From assembly GCA_036725345.1 (NCBI GenBank), contig DAIMEJ010000018.1, positions 1 through 56,486 on the forward strand: a DNA stretch of 56,486 nucleotides. Direction: 5' to 3'. The position numbers and the translations under genes are program-made. The first letter of the stretch is position 1, and each line of letters opens with the position of its first letter. Source of the DNA: JAPLJU01 sp036725345. Lineage in GTDB: Bacteria; Desulfobacterota; Syntrophia; Syntrophales; UBA2192. Of the stretch, positions 50,680 to 56,486 are shown piece by piece. The notes beneath the pieces were generated by a model, which was not told the origin of the DNA, ran no database searches, and saw nothing but the letters and a program-made list of their open reading frames with translations.

Positions 50680-51214
50680 GTCGGACCTCGGCCTGCTGTG
50701 TCGCATCTCGTTTCTCTGGTAAAAAAACGAGGGCGCCGTGAAGTGCTGTGTATAACTTTGATATTTTGCCTGTCCGAACAAAAAATCAAGTATGGTTTTG
50801 CATATACGAAAAAAGTATTAGACGGCCGTTAAGCCAACTCCTTGATTCTGCATGATCCCAGCGCCGAAGACTGAACCCGGAAAGGCTTTTGCCCGCCCCT
50901 TAACCTGCCAAAATGACTCAATCAGGCTAAAACAGCATAGAGAAAATCAACGGAAGAAGTGCGATTTCGGGTACTCGATCACAGTCAACTAGCTGTTCAC
51001 CGTACAGGAGCATTTTTAGCGGAGCGGTGCAATACGGGCGGAGGAAACACAGCGTCTCGTCATGGCAGGAAACATAACCGGGGAGGTGAAATGAAAAAGC
51101 AGAGTCGTTTCCGACCCCGCCTTGTAACAGCCGTCTTAACGGCATAGGCTAATGCTATTTCCGAGGGGACGAAAAAATCGCACTAATGCCTCGTTTCACC
51201 AAAGTGGTCACTGT
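50680..51214. other. Non-coding stretch, 535 bases
   Basis: Nothing coding is convincing. A strong GGGGAGGTGA precedes a 18-codon ATG frame at 51091-51147 (MKKQSRFRPRL and on). Part of that frame is a decayed copy of the recurrent CAGGGnC stem-loop (51098-51122), so this looks like degenerate repeat sequence. Confidence 0.4.
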
Positions 51215-51418
51215 TCATTTCGGCCCCCTCAACCTTTTGAAAAAGTTGTAGACAATATGAGCGACAAACTGAATGACAATAACGATGAACACCGCGATCG
51301 CAAAGACCAGTATGGGGACCAGTATTTTTTGCCACGTGATTTTCCCCCCCTCTAATGCCCAAAAGCCTGATATTTTATCCTGAAATCCAATTATCGGGAT
51401 CAATATTTCGGACCACAT
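51215..51418 (-). CDS. Small single-pass membrane protein
   Basis: The 67-residue product has a long hydrophobic helix (ILVPILVFAIAVFIVIVIQF) followed by a basic tail NFFKRLRGPK, giving an N-out or N-in single-span topology. GAGAGGG lies about 8 bases upstream of ATG 51418. It follows the small membrane ORF at 51735-51436 by 17 bases on the same strand, as in an operon. Function unknown. Confidence 0.5.
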   Translation of the reverse strand: MWSEILIPIIGFQDKISGFWALEGGKITWQKILVPILVFAIAVFIVIVIQFVAHIVYNFFKRLRGPK

Positions 51419-51435
51419 GATTGTGCCCTCTCATG

Positions 51436-51735
51436 CTAAAAAGTCTGAACCTTCTCCCGGGGCACAGGGCCTGTAAAACCGGCTTCATCGCTTTGAGCGG
51501 TGGCAACATGATAAGAAAAGACCAGTTCTGACCCTGTCTTCGATAACGTCCGTGTCCTTTCGCTGGCTGTCCTTCTCGCTTTGCCTCTGAATCCCTCAAT
51601 CACGGCAATAATCGGGCCACCGAGCCATACCATCATCGTGTAGGTTGTTGCGGGTCTGGGGATTTCCTGAGTAATGCCTTGCCAAAAAACAATACACAAA
51701 AATATGATGCAAACGGCAGTCAGAAGTATTTTCAT
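51436..51735 (-). CDS. Small membrane protein, paralogue of the one at 55776
   Basis: The 99-residue frame begins MKILLTAVCIIFLCIVFWQG and contains GGPIIAVIEGFRGKARR. The first 55 residues closely match the 60-residue protein at 55776-55958 (MKVFLTAVCIVSLSIVLWQG, GPIIAVIEGLRGKARR), which shows that both are real or recently real genes. After KARR this copy runs on for about 40 residues through a decayed stem-loop sequence, so its original stop was probably lost. Two hydrophobic segments are predicted. No family known. Confidence 0.6.
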   Translation of the reverse strand: MKILLTAVCIIFLCIVFWQGITQEIPRPATTYTMMVWLGGPIIAVIEGFRGKARRTASERTRTLSKTGSELVFSYHVATAQSDEAGFTGPVPREKVQTF

Positions 51736-51932
51736 ATTTTTTTATATCCCTTTTTCATTTAAACATCATCGTTAATGAACTCTGTAACCCTCTATTGGGC
51801 ATAAGACAATACGGCGAATGTATTAATTATTCTACGAATTAAGTATGAGACGGAGTTAATCAGCGATTCGTCGGCGGGTATATTACTTCAGACCTTCGGG
51901 CCACGGCCGTGAAATGCTCTTTGAATGAAAAA

Positions 51933-51954
51933 ACAGGGCCGTTTCCGACCCTGT
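51933..51954 (-). terminator. CAGGGCC-type terminator of the CAP gene
   Basis: ACAGGG (51933-51938) and CCCTGT (51949-51954) frame a loop that extends the stem on the minus strand (GTC with GGC). The minus-strand side continues TTTTTT, so this is an intrinsic terminator for the CAP-domain gene ending at 51983. Confidence 0.75.
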
Positions 51955-51982
51955 CTGTCACTTGTCTTTATAAAATACCGGC

Positions 51983-52669
51983 TCACAGCTTTTCTTCATA
52001 TCCACCGGCGAATGTGATCACGCACATGGTCCCGAGTGAAGAGTGGGGTCCGCAGGCGACGCCGGCAACACGGAACCGGGAATTGAAAATGTTCTTCCTG
52101 TGGCCGCGGTCCGGGACACCGTCGTCGATGATGAGACCCATGACGACCATCTTCGCTTCATCGCTCCCATAGCTGATGTTTTCGCCGATGATCTCCCGCC
52201 AGATTCCATAGCGGCTGACACGGTCCCAGGGTTTATTACCGGTGATCGAGTCATGGCCCGTTAACCCCGCCGGCCCCTGTTCGATCACGTGATCCCTGGC
52301 ACCCCGCGACATGCCCCTGGACAGCTTCAGGGCGGAGAGGGGCTTTGCCGATCTCAGGAAGGTAATGGCTTCATCGACGGCACTCACCCCCTCTTTGGTT
52401 AAGATGATGACCTTGCCCGGTCTGTGGAACTCGTTACCTTTGAAGTGCTTGCGAAGTTCGGCAAGTCCGGCGGCATACTGCCGGGGACGTGTCCGGGCTT
52501 CGTTCAGTTCGATCATGACGCGATGTTCCAGGCCGGGCATGCTGTCGACGGATTTCGCGCCCGCCGTCTGACCTGTTGAAGAAGGGTGTCCCGCCTGAAT
52601 GCCTGAAAGACACAGACATGTCAGGATGACGAATATCCCGGCCTTTGCGTGAATGCGCATGATGAACAC
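51983..52669 (-). CDS. Exported CAP-domain (SCP/PR1-like) protein
   Basis: The 228-residue protein has a signal peptide (GIFVILTCLCLSGIQAG) and a CAP fold: EHRVMIELNEARTRPRQYAA, LSRGMSRGARDHVIEQGPAG with LTGHDS, IIGENISYGSDEAKMVVMGL and DDGVPDRGHRKNIFNSRFRV, then a final CVITFAGGYEEKL. The GHRKNIF segment and the GENI motif are diagnostic. CAP proteins in bacteria are envelope or secreted proteins of varied role; no protease site is implied. The ATG at 52669 has TGAGG 7 bases upstream. Confidence 0.85.
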   Translation of the reverse strand: MFIMRIHAKAGIFVILTCLCLSGIQAGHPSSTGQTAGAKSVDSMPGLEHRVMIELNEARTRPRQYAAGLAELRKHFKGNEFHRPGKVIILTKEGVSAVDEAITFLRSAKPLSALKLSRGMSRGARDHVIEQGPAGLTGHDSITGNKPWDRVSRYGIWREIIGENISYGSDEAKMVVMGLIIDDGVPDRGHRKNIFNSRFRVAGVACGPHSSLGTMCVITFAGGYEEKL

Positions 52670-52689
52670 TTACCTCAGTCACAACATAA

Positions 52690-52738
52690 ACTCAACCGCC
52701 CTTCTATTTCATGTTGTTCCTTTAGAAATCCGTTAGAA
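52690..52738. repeat. 49-bp direct repeat, left copy
   Basis: It starts ACTCAACCGCCCTTCTATTT and contains two TTAGAA boxes. The right copy at 52945-52993 matches at 45 of 49 positions. The pair frames the tRNA-Leu fragment. Confidence 0.8.
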
Positions 52739-52753
52739 AAAGGCAAAAAAGAA

Positions 52754-52787
52754 GGGTTAGAAGCACATAGCACTGAACCTCTAACCC
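52754..52787 (-). terminator. Terminator of the tRNA-Leu gene
   Basis: GGGTTAGA (52754-52761) pairs with TCTAACCC (52780-52787). On the minus strand it is followed by TTCTTTTTTG. It lies just 3' of the tRNA-Leu fragment, as a tRNA terminator would. Confidence 0.75.
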
Positions 52788-52800
52788 CTCGGATTTCCTA

Positions 52801-52854
52801 TGGTGCCGAAGCCGGGATTTGAACCCGGACAGGCCTACGCCCACTAGACCCTGA
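52801..52854 (-). tRNA. tRNA-Leu(CAG) 3' fragment, integration attachment site
   Basis: On the minus strand this is the 3' part of a class II tRNA: anticodon CAG with G37, then a long variable arm (GGGC-GTAG-GCCT), a perfect T-arm CCGGG-TTCAAAT-CCCGG, acceptor strand CTTCGGC, discriminator A and encoded CCA. The acceptor CTTCGGC implies a 5' GCCGAAG, usual for tRNA-Leu. The 5' half is missing: sequence beyond 52854 does not continue the anticodon stem. It is not a working tRNA but an att-type duplication cut in the anticodon loop, the standard integrase crossover point. Confidence 0.88.
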
Positions 52855-52918
52855 ATATGTGGACAGGCGTAAAATAGAATAAAGTAGAGTAAAACAACAT
52901 AAAGAAAATCAAGAAGAA

Positions 52919-52958
52919 AAGGGCGGTTATGAGTAATAACGTACACTCAACCGCCCTT
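52919..52958. terminator. Hairpin in the right repeat
   Basis: AAGGGCGGTT (52919-52928) pairs with AACCGCCCTT (52949-52958), a 10-bp stem with a 20-base loop. It includes the start of the right 49-bp repeat. T-rich sequence flanks it on the minus strand. Confidence 0.6.
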
Positions 52959-52993
52959 CTATTTTATGTTGTTCCGTTAGAAATTGGTTAGAA
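52945..52993. repeat. 49-bp direct repeat, right copy
   Basis: This copy matches 52690-52738 at 45 of 49 bases, in the same orientation, with a spacing of 255 bases. It lies on the element side of the tRNA fragment. Confidence 0.8.
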
Positions 52994-53542
52994 GGATTTC
53001 AGGGTAGAAATGCAATTATTGAAGATAGTAAAGGCATCTTCATTTTGCGTGTTACACCTACTACTCTTGACCATAAACACCAGTTGATCGTGATCTATTT
53101 CCGGTTGAAACATTAAAATTCACAATGGTCCAAGTCCAAAAGTTTCATTCCCATGCACTTCCGCCATAAGTATCTGAAATTAATCACTTCGTATATACAA
53201 AATCAAGAACGACCTCGAATTGAATCAGATCATAATTCCATTAGTGACAAAAGAATGTACCTTCCAGGCATCAGACTCCTTTTTATGACTGACCCGATAT
53301 GGAGAATCGGGCTTTTCGGGAGTGACCCTAAGACCCTGCCCAAGTCTAATGCGGAAAACCTCTGAATTAAATAGATAGACAGAATTTTAAATTTTCAGAG
53401 CTGTAATTTGCGGATCAGTAAACGTAGAAAACAGACTATTATTTTGAGATATTTAATATTGAAATATGCAGAAATAATGGTATTTATGGGAAAGTTAAGA
53501 TTGGAACTAATGAACCATCAATCGTGATGGAGTAATGCTATT

Positions 53543-54865
53543 ATGGAAATGAATGTAATATTTACAATCAGTCTTTTGTTCGCTGTAATTTCGTCTGTTG
53601 TTTTTTGGGGTTATTTCAAAGGTTATATTAAAAGAAAAAATAAACAGGAGGAAAAATATCGTATTGCAGAACAGAATATATCAGAAGCAAACCGCCTTGA
53701 ATTGAAAGGCGTAATTAATGAGTTGGATAAAAAGTTAAATTTATTGACTGAACATGTCAACGCAACCAATGGCCAATTATCCCAAGTGGAGAAAAAAAAT
53801 ACTAATTTCTTTAAATTATTCAATAAATGGTTCGAAATGGTCAATCAACGACAGTCGGAAATAGAGGATAGGCTTACACTGGGGATGAGACGCCATCAGG
53901 AGATAAAAAATAAAATTGATGCGCTTTCAAATACGAACGTCAATCTCCAAGAGAAACTCCTGAATACAGAAAAAGCCCTGGGTGAAGAAGAGGCCTTTAT
54001 CAGATCTCAAAGGGCGGACATGGATACTTTAATACTGGACGTTAAAACGAGAATCGGCGATTTCGATTCAAATTATCAAAGTTTTAGGAAAAATGAGCAG
54101 GATATAGAAAGTAAAATTGAACAAATCGCGAGTAACCTATTAGAAATAGAAAATAAATCTTTAAATATAGGGCAGATGTTTGGAGAAAAAATTTCGTCTG
54201 TTGCAAAAACACTGGATGAGAAAGATAGCATATTCGAGGCATATCAAAAAGAAATGAATAGCATAATTCAAGGCTTGACTGGAAAAATAAATGAACTCGG
54301 CTCACATTCTGAACATCATCAGAGAAAGTTTGATGAGGTGTCATTTAAAATAAACGCAATGAGTGACACCTTAACGGGGATTCATGAAACGATCAATTCA
54401 TTGAAGAACGATTTTATGCAAAAGGTTAATTCTTCTTACTCGGAAATTGTAAATCAAATGTCATCCTTCAAGACTAAACTTGATGATCAACATTTAGTCA
54501 ACGATCAATTAGAGGAGAAAGACAGGATTATTGAGCTGCAGCTAAAGGATATAGGTGAAACATGGGAGAAACTTCACGAGCAACTGTTAGCAAAGTATGG
54601 AGAAATGCTGGATGCGATTGAAGGAGGAAAGTCTCGCGTGCAAACGATGGAAGAAAAAATAATGGGTATAACAGAAACAGAAGAAGGCACGAAAAAGTCA
54701 ATCCTAGGCTTATTAGAGGAATTTACTATTATTCAAAAAGATCTTCAGTCCGTAAAAGAAGAAATAAGTATGAAAAAACGTGGAGAGAAAATTGTAGAAA
54801 ATAAACTGGATATGATTAAGAAGATCATTAATTCAGCAGAGACGGAACTTGAGAAACATAGGTAG
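53543..54865 (+). CDS. Membrane-anchored coiled-coil protein
   Basis: The 440-residue protein has one N-terminal TM helix (VIFTISLLFAVISSVVFWGY) followed by KGYIKRKNKQ, then more than 380 residues of nearly continuous heptad-like helix rich in Glu, Lys, Asn, Ile and Leu. No enzyme motif is present. The gene is far more AT-rich than the core genes, consistent with import. It resembles in general form cytoskeleton-like, methyl-accepting or RmuC-type rods, but nothing specific supports any of these. The ribosome-binding site is weak (GATGGAG about 11 bases upstream). Function unknown. Confidence 0.75.
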   Translation: MEMNVIFTISLLFAVISSVVFWGYFKGYIKRKNKQEEKYRIAEQNISEANRLELKGVINELDKKLNLLTEHVNATNGQLSQVEKKNTNFFKLFNKWFEMVNQRQSEIEDRLTLGMRRHQEIKNKIDALSNTNVNLQEKLLNTEKALGEEEAFIRSQRADMDTLILDVKTRIGDFDSNYQSFRKNEQDIESKIEQIASNLLEIENKSLNIGQMFGEKISSVAKTLDEKDSIFEAYQKEMNSIIQGLTGKINELGSHSEHHQRKFDEVSFKINAMSDTLTGIHETINSLKNDFMQKVNSSYSEIVNQMSSFKTKLDDQHLVNDQLEEKDRIIELQLKDIGETWEKLHEQLLAKYGEMLDAIEGGKSRVQTMEEKIMGITETEEGTKKSILGLLEEFTIIQKDLQSVKEEISMKKRGEKIVENKLDMIKKIINSAETELEKHR

Positions 54866-54999
54866 GTTGCTTGTGCTAGTCAACAAGATGGAGACAAACA
54901 AGTAGATGAAGTTGTTGTTGATGTGTTATGAGATCCTAAGAAAATGCAATAGGGCCAACAGCAAAAAAAGATTTTGCGATAGAGGCAGGGTTAAAATGC
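54866..54999. other. Intergenic, no feature
   Basis: AT-rich sequence after the coiled-coil gene. Nothing recognised before the dispersed repeat at 55000. Confidence 0.4.
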
Positions 55000-55041
55000 C
55001 CTGAACCAAACTTGAGTTTACAGACACTGTCATATTAAGTC
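55000..55041. repeat. 42-bp dispersed repeat, copy 2
   Basis: This copy matches 13326-13367 in the same orientation with 4 mismatches, starting CCTGAACCAAACTTGAGT. It is 36 bases before a CAGGG-type stem-loop and 98 bases from the end of an IS3 OrfA-like frame. Confidence 0.7.
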
Positions 55042-55077
55042 TTGACCAGCCATTACATTTACAAGCCTGTAAGACAT

Positions 55078-55101
55078 GGCAGGGCCATTTCTGACCCTGC
55101 C
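55078..55101. terminator. GGCAGGG stem-loop
   Basis: GGCAGGG (55078-55084) pairs with CCCTGCC (55095-55101). It is followed on the plus strand by TTTTCTTCT. Its core is identical to the hairpin at 55471-55492 (CAGGGCCATTTCTGACCCTG). Confidence 0.65.
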
Positions 55102-55138
55102 TTTTCTTCTGTTAGAAATCTGATATAAGGATTCGGAC

Positions 55139-55384
55139 TTACTGATTGTGCTGATGAATTTTTCTTATGGATTTACCGGATCGATGCGAATCATAAGAAT
55201 TCCTTTGGATCTTTGACTGAGCGCCTTTCACCTCTGCATACTCCCTGAGACAGCGGAGGTAGATCTTCTCAGTAATTCCCATCTCTCGATAGACCTGCGT
55301 CATGTTCCTGCACTGTGAAAATCTCACATTCGCCTCATTAAGCAATACGATAATTTCTTCAGCCGTAAATTGTTTCTGGTTCAT
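55139..55384 (-). pseudogene. IS3-type OrfA-like HTH fragment
   Basis: The 81-residue frame starts MNQKQFTAEEIIVLLNEANV and includes QVYREMGITEKIYLRCLREY, the HTH of IS3/IS911-family OrfA (F-EE-II--L-EA-V, -REMGI-E--Y-R-R-EY). It runs out of family sequence after the HTH and no orfB or DDE domain follows, so the insertion sequence is decayed. The related frame at 55955 has the same layout. ATG 55384 is used because the preceding in-frame residues are not conserved. Confidence 0.65.
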
Positions 55385-55775
55385 TTTGACCTCTTCCAAG
55401 GTTTCTTAAAACTTGTCAGGGCCATGACCCTTGAACTTAGAAGCCTTTACGATGAGGATAGATAGGAAGAGCAGGGCCATTTCTGACCCTGCCTTTGGAA
55501 TTTGGCGCGAGACCGAGAGGCTTTAACCTCAACGCCACATTAATAGAATCTACTAATATGGCTGCGGTCCCACAGATTGCGTTGTCGGATAAATTCTTCT
55601 TGCTGATGCCTCGACGCTACCCAGCCATGTGTCGATCAGTTTTTTTGTTCTCCTTACCTCCTATCATTTTGCGTAGGTTAATCGGTTAAGAGCCTGAAGA
55701 CCCTGTTGCCATTGGCATCACCTCCTTCACAAGAGGTGACCTTCGCTTTCCCAATATACCTGCCTTCGATCTCGC
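55385..55775. other. Non-coding stretch with one stem-loop
   Basis: 391 bases without a supported gene. It contains the stem-loop at 55471-55492 and a CACCTC/GAGGTG hairpin around 55719-55738. A minus-strand frame (MIGGKENKKTDRHMAG, then a stop) and its following 45 codons look like the debris of a gene. Confidence 0.45.
55471..55492. terminator. CAGGG stem-loop, repeated type
   Basis: GCAGGG (55471-55476) pairs with CCCTGC (55487-55492). The 22-base unit is the same as the core at 55079-55100. TTT follows on the plus strand. Confidence 0.55.
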
Positions 55776-55958
55776 CTATTTCTTGTCGTTACCTGGCCGT
55801 CTCGCTTTGCCTCTGAGTCCCTCAATAACCGCAATAATTGGACCACAGAGCAATATCATCAAGTAGGTCGTCGCGGGATCGGGAACTGCCTGAGTGATCC
55901 CCTGCCATAAGACAATACTTAAAGACACAATGCAAACGGCAGTCAGAAAAACTTTCAT
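55776..55958 (-). CDS. Small membrane protein (60 aa), paralogue of the one at 51436
   Basis: The protein starts MKVFLTAVCIVSLSIVLWQG, continues ITQAVPDPATTYLMILLCGP and ends in a basic IEGLRGKARRPGNDKK tail. Two hydrophobic segments suggest a hairpin or two-span topology. Its start codon overlaps the stop of the OrfA-like frame (ATGA), so the two would be translationally coupled. The match to residues 1-55 of the frame at 51436, with many silent-type base differences, supports that it is a real coding sequence. Function unknown. Confidence 0.6.
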   Translation of the reverse strand: MKVFLTAVCIVSLSIVLWQGITQAVPDPATTYLMILLCGPIIAVIEGLRGKARRPGNDKK

Positions 55959-56167
55959 CTTTTTGTCTCCCTATTTCGTTTAAATATCTTATTGTTGACC
56001 AGGGCGGCCTTCATCTTCCCATACTCCATGCGATACCGGTAATAGCTCTGCTCTGTAATCCCCATCTCCCGGCAGATCTGTCGCACGTTCTGGCGATGAG
56101 AGAGTTTCACATCCACCTCCCTCAGCAATATGATAATCTGTTCCACTGTAAAATGTTCCTCACCCAT
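55955..56167 (-). pseudogene. IS3-type OrfA-like HTH protein
   Basis: The 70-residue frame MGEEHFTVEQIIILLREVDV, then KLSHRQNVRQICREMGITEQ and SYYRYRMEYGKMK, matches the N-terminal HTH of IS3-family OrfA. It ends soon after the HTH, and no leucine zipper or transposase catalytic frame follows. It is better preserved than the copy at 55139. The ATGA overlap with the next small membrane gene is unusual for an IS remnant and may mean that the HTH has been kept as a small DNA-binding protein. Confidence 0.65.
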
Positions 56168-56284
56168 TCCTGCCTCACTAAAACTGACCTTCTACCTAAA
56201 ACGGACCGATTTACGGGGGTAAGCTATCAGGGCAATCATCACCTTTGAAATTTCGGTCCTAAGTAACGATACTCTTAGATGCTA

Positions 56285-56486
56285 TTAATTTTGAATAGAT
56301 CCCCGGCCCTGCCAGAGAATTTCCTGAAGTGACTCCTCTGCCAGCCTCCGGGCGATCGCACCGGAATCGGTCCGATAACAATTTTTCTGAACCTGAAGTC
56401 TCAAATATGCAACCTTGCCCTCCCTGACAGTAGGCAGAGAATCAATGGCGCTTCTGATTTCAAGAATAAGCTTACGTTTCGTGGAA
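56285..56486 (-). CDS. flgM: FlgM-like anti-sigma factor, C-terminal part (5' end outside window)
   Basis: An open frame enters from the right edge and ends at TAA 56287-56285, giving 66 residues. It reads KLILEIRSAIDSLPTVREGK, then VAYLRLQVQKNCYRTDSGAI and ARRLAEESLQ, which follows the FlgM C-terminal pattern (I--A----P-VRE-KV--L---I--G-Y-VDS--IA-K---ES). FlgM binds sigma-28 and holds back late flagellar genes. If so, flagellar genes lie to the right of the window. The N-terminal half cannot be seen. Confidence 0.65.
   Translation of the reverse strand, partial: STKRKLILEIRSAIDSLPTVREGKVAYLRLQVQKNCYRTDSGAIARRLAEESLQEILWQGRGSIQN

Larger units (their letters stand above)
52670..53542. other. 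Integration-site region, no convincing gene
   Basis: About 870 bases between the CAP gene and the coiled-coil gene hold a tRNA-Leu fragment, two hairpins and a pair of 49-bp direct repeats (52690-52738 and 52945-52993). The part from 53000 to 53542 is AT-rich with one weak frame (53153-53365) that I do not support. Confidence 0.6.

Noticed and set aside
50927..51147. Overlapping small frames on both strands
   Set aside because: Neither has a domain or a convincing start, and the region includes a decayed stem-loop copy. Only the strong GGGGAGGTGA before an 18-codon frame is notable.
52722..52946. Minus-strand 74-codon frame
   Set aside because: It covers the tRNA-Leu fragment, the tRNA terminator and a hairpin, so it is structural DNA and not coding.
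53153..53365. 70-codon plus-strand frame
   Set aside because: No ribosome-binding site, no domain, atypical composition; not supported as a gene.
55495..55689. 64-codon plus-strand frame
   Set aside because: It lies opposite gene debris and overlaps the end of a stem-loop. No family or ribosome-binding site.
1..56486. CRISPR array, rRNA genes, complete tRNA genes
   Set aside because: No regularly spaced repeats, rRNA sequences or complete cloverleaf were seen. The only tRNA sequence is the 3' fragment at 52801-52854.

Overview
The window looks like a chromosomal segment of an anaerobic deltaproteobacterium (Desulfobacterota, perhaps Syntrophales-like). I infer this from gene content and order: an xseAB-ispA-dxs-tlyA-ispH run, a tmk-holB-ricT-metG run, an ADP-forming acyl-CoA synthetase next to a CoA-transferase/GNAT fusion, and PHA synthase genes. 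No marker gene fixes the taxon. Most of the core is GC-rich. The right-hand 3.6 kb is clearly AT-rich.

Left accessory region (1 to about 16.1 kb). It opens with the tail of a DUF2924-type gene and a small HTH regulator. A compact same-strand cluster follows: a (p)ppGpp synthetase with a degenerate hydrolase domain, a GT4 glycosyltransferase with a large helical C-terminal domain, a GH130 enzyme, a GT4 fused to a phosphomannose-isomerase-type cupin, a second GH130, two Hsp20 chaperones and GroES. The groEL that should follow groES is missing. Its Shine-Dalgarno is intact, but the sequence changes at the expected start codon into a 5'-truncated second (p)ppGpp synthetase, followed by an AAA ATPase, a small zinc-ribbon ORF and an M29 aminopeptidase. 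A minus-strand PAS histidine kinase with a stand-alone receiver ends the region. A tmRNA-3'-end-like remnant near 16.05-16.09 kb may mark an old island border.

Core block (16.1 to about 35.4 kb), mostly plus strand after a minus-strand pseudopilin. It holds exonuclease VII, the isoprenoid genes (including an IspH-UbiA fusion), a lipoprotein, an Nfu-type Fe-S protein, a ferredoxin, thymidylate kinase, DNA polymerase III delta prime, a PSP1/RicT protein, MetRS, a PNPOx-fold protein, a CoA-transferase/GNAT fusion, a cytidylate-kinase-like protein and an ADP-forming acyl-CoA synthetase.

Second core block (35.5 to 52.7 kb), mostly minus strand. FBPase and a long class II aldolase are followed by a cyclophilin, a DUF1523-like protein and a two-RCK potassium channel. 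Next come a convergent PHA synthase/PhaE-like pair, an envelope-directed set (beta-propeller/FN3 protein, M23 peptidase, HtrA-like lipoprotein, beta-barrel protein, small secreted protein, Sel1 protein, CAP-domain protein) and two tiny membrane proteins.

Right mobile border (52.7 kb to the end). A 3' fragment of tRNA-Leu(CAG), cut in the anticodon loop and flanked by 49-bp direct repeats, marks an integration site. To its right lie an AT-rich membrane-anchored coiled-coil protein, decayed IS3 OrfA-like ORFs, a paralogue of a small membrane protein and, at the edge, the C-terminal part of a FlgM-like anti-sigma factor. Near-identical stem-loops recur in this half of the window, and a 42-bp repeat links this region with 13.3 kb in the left accessory region.
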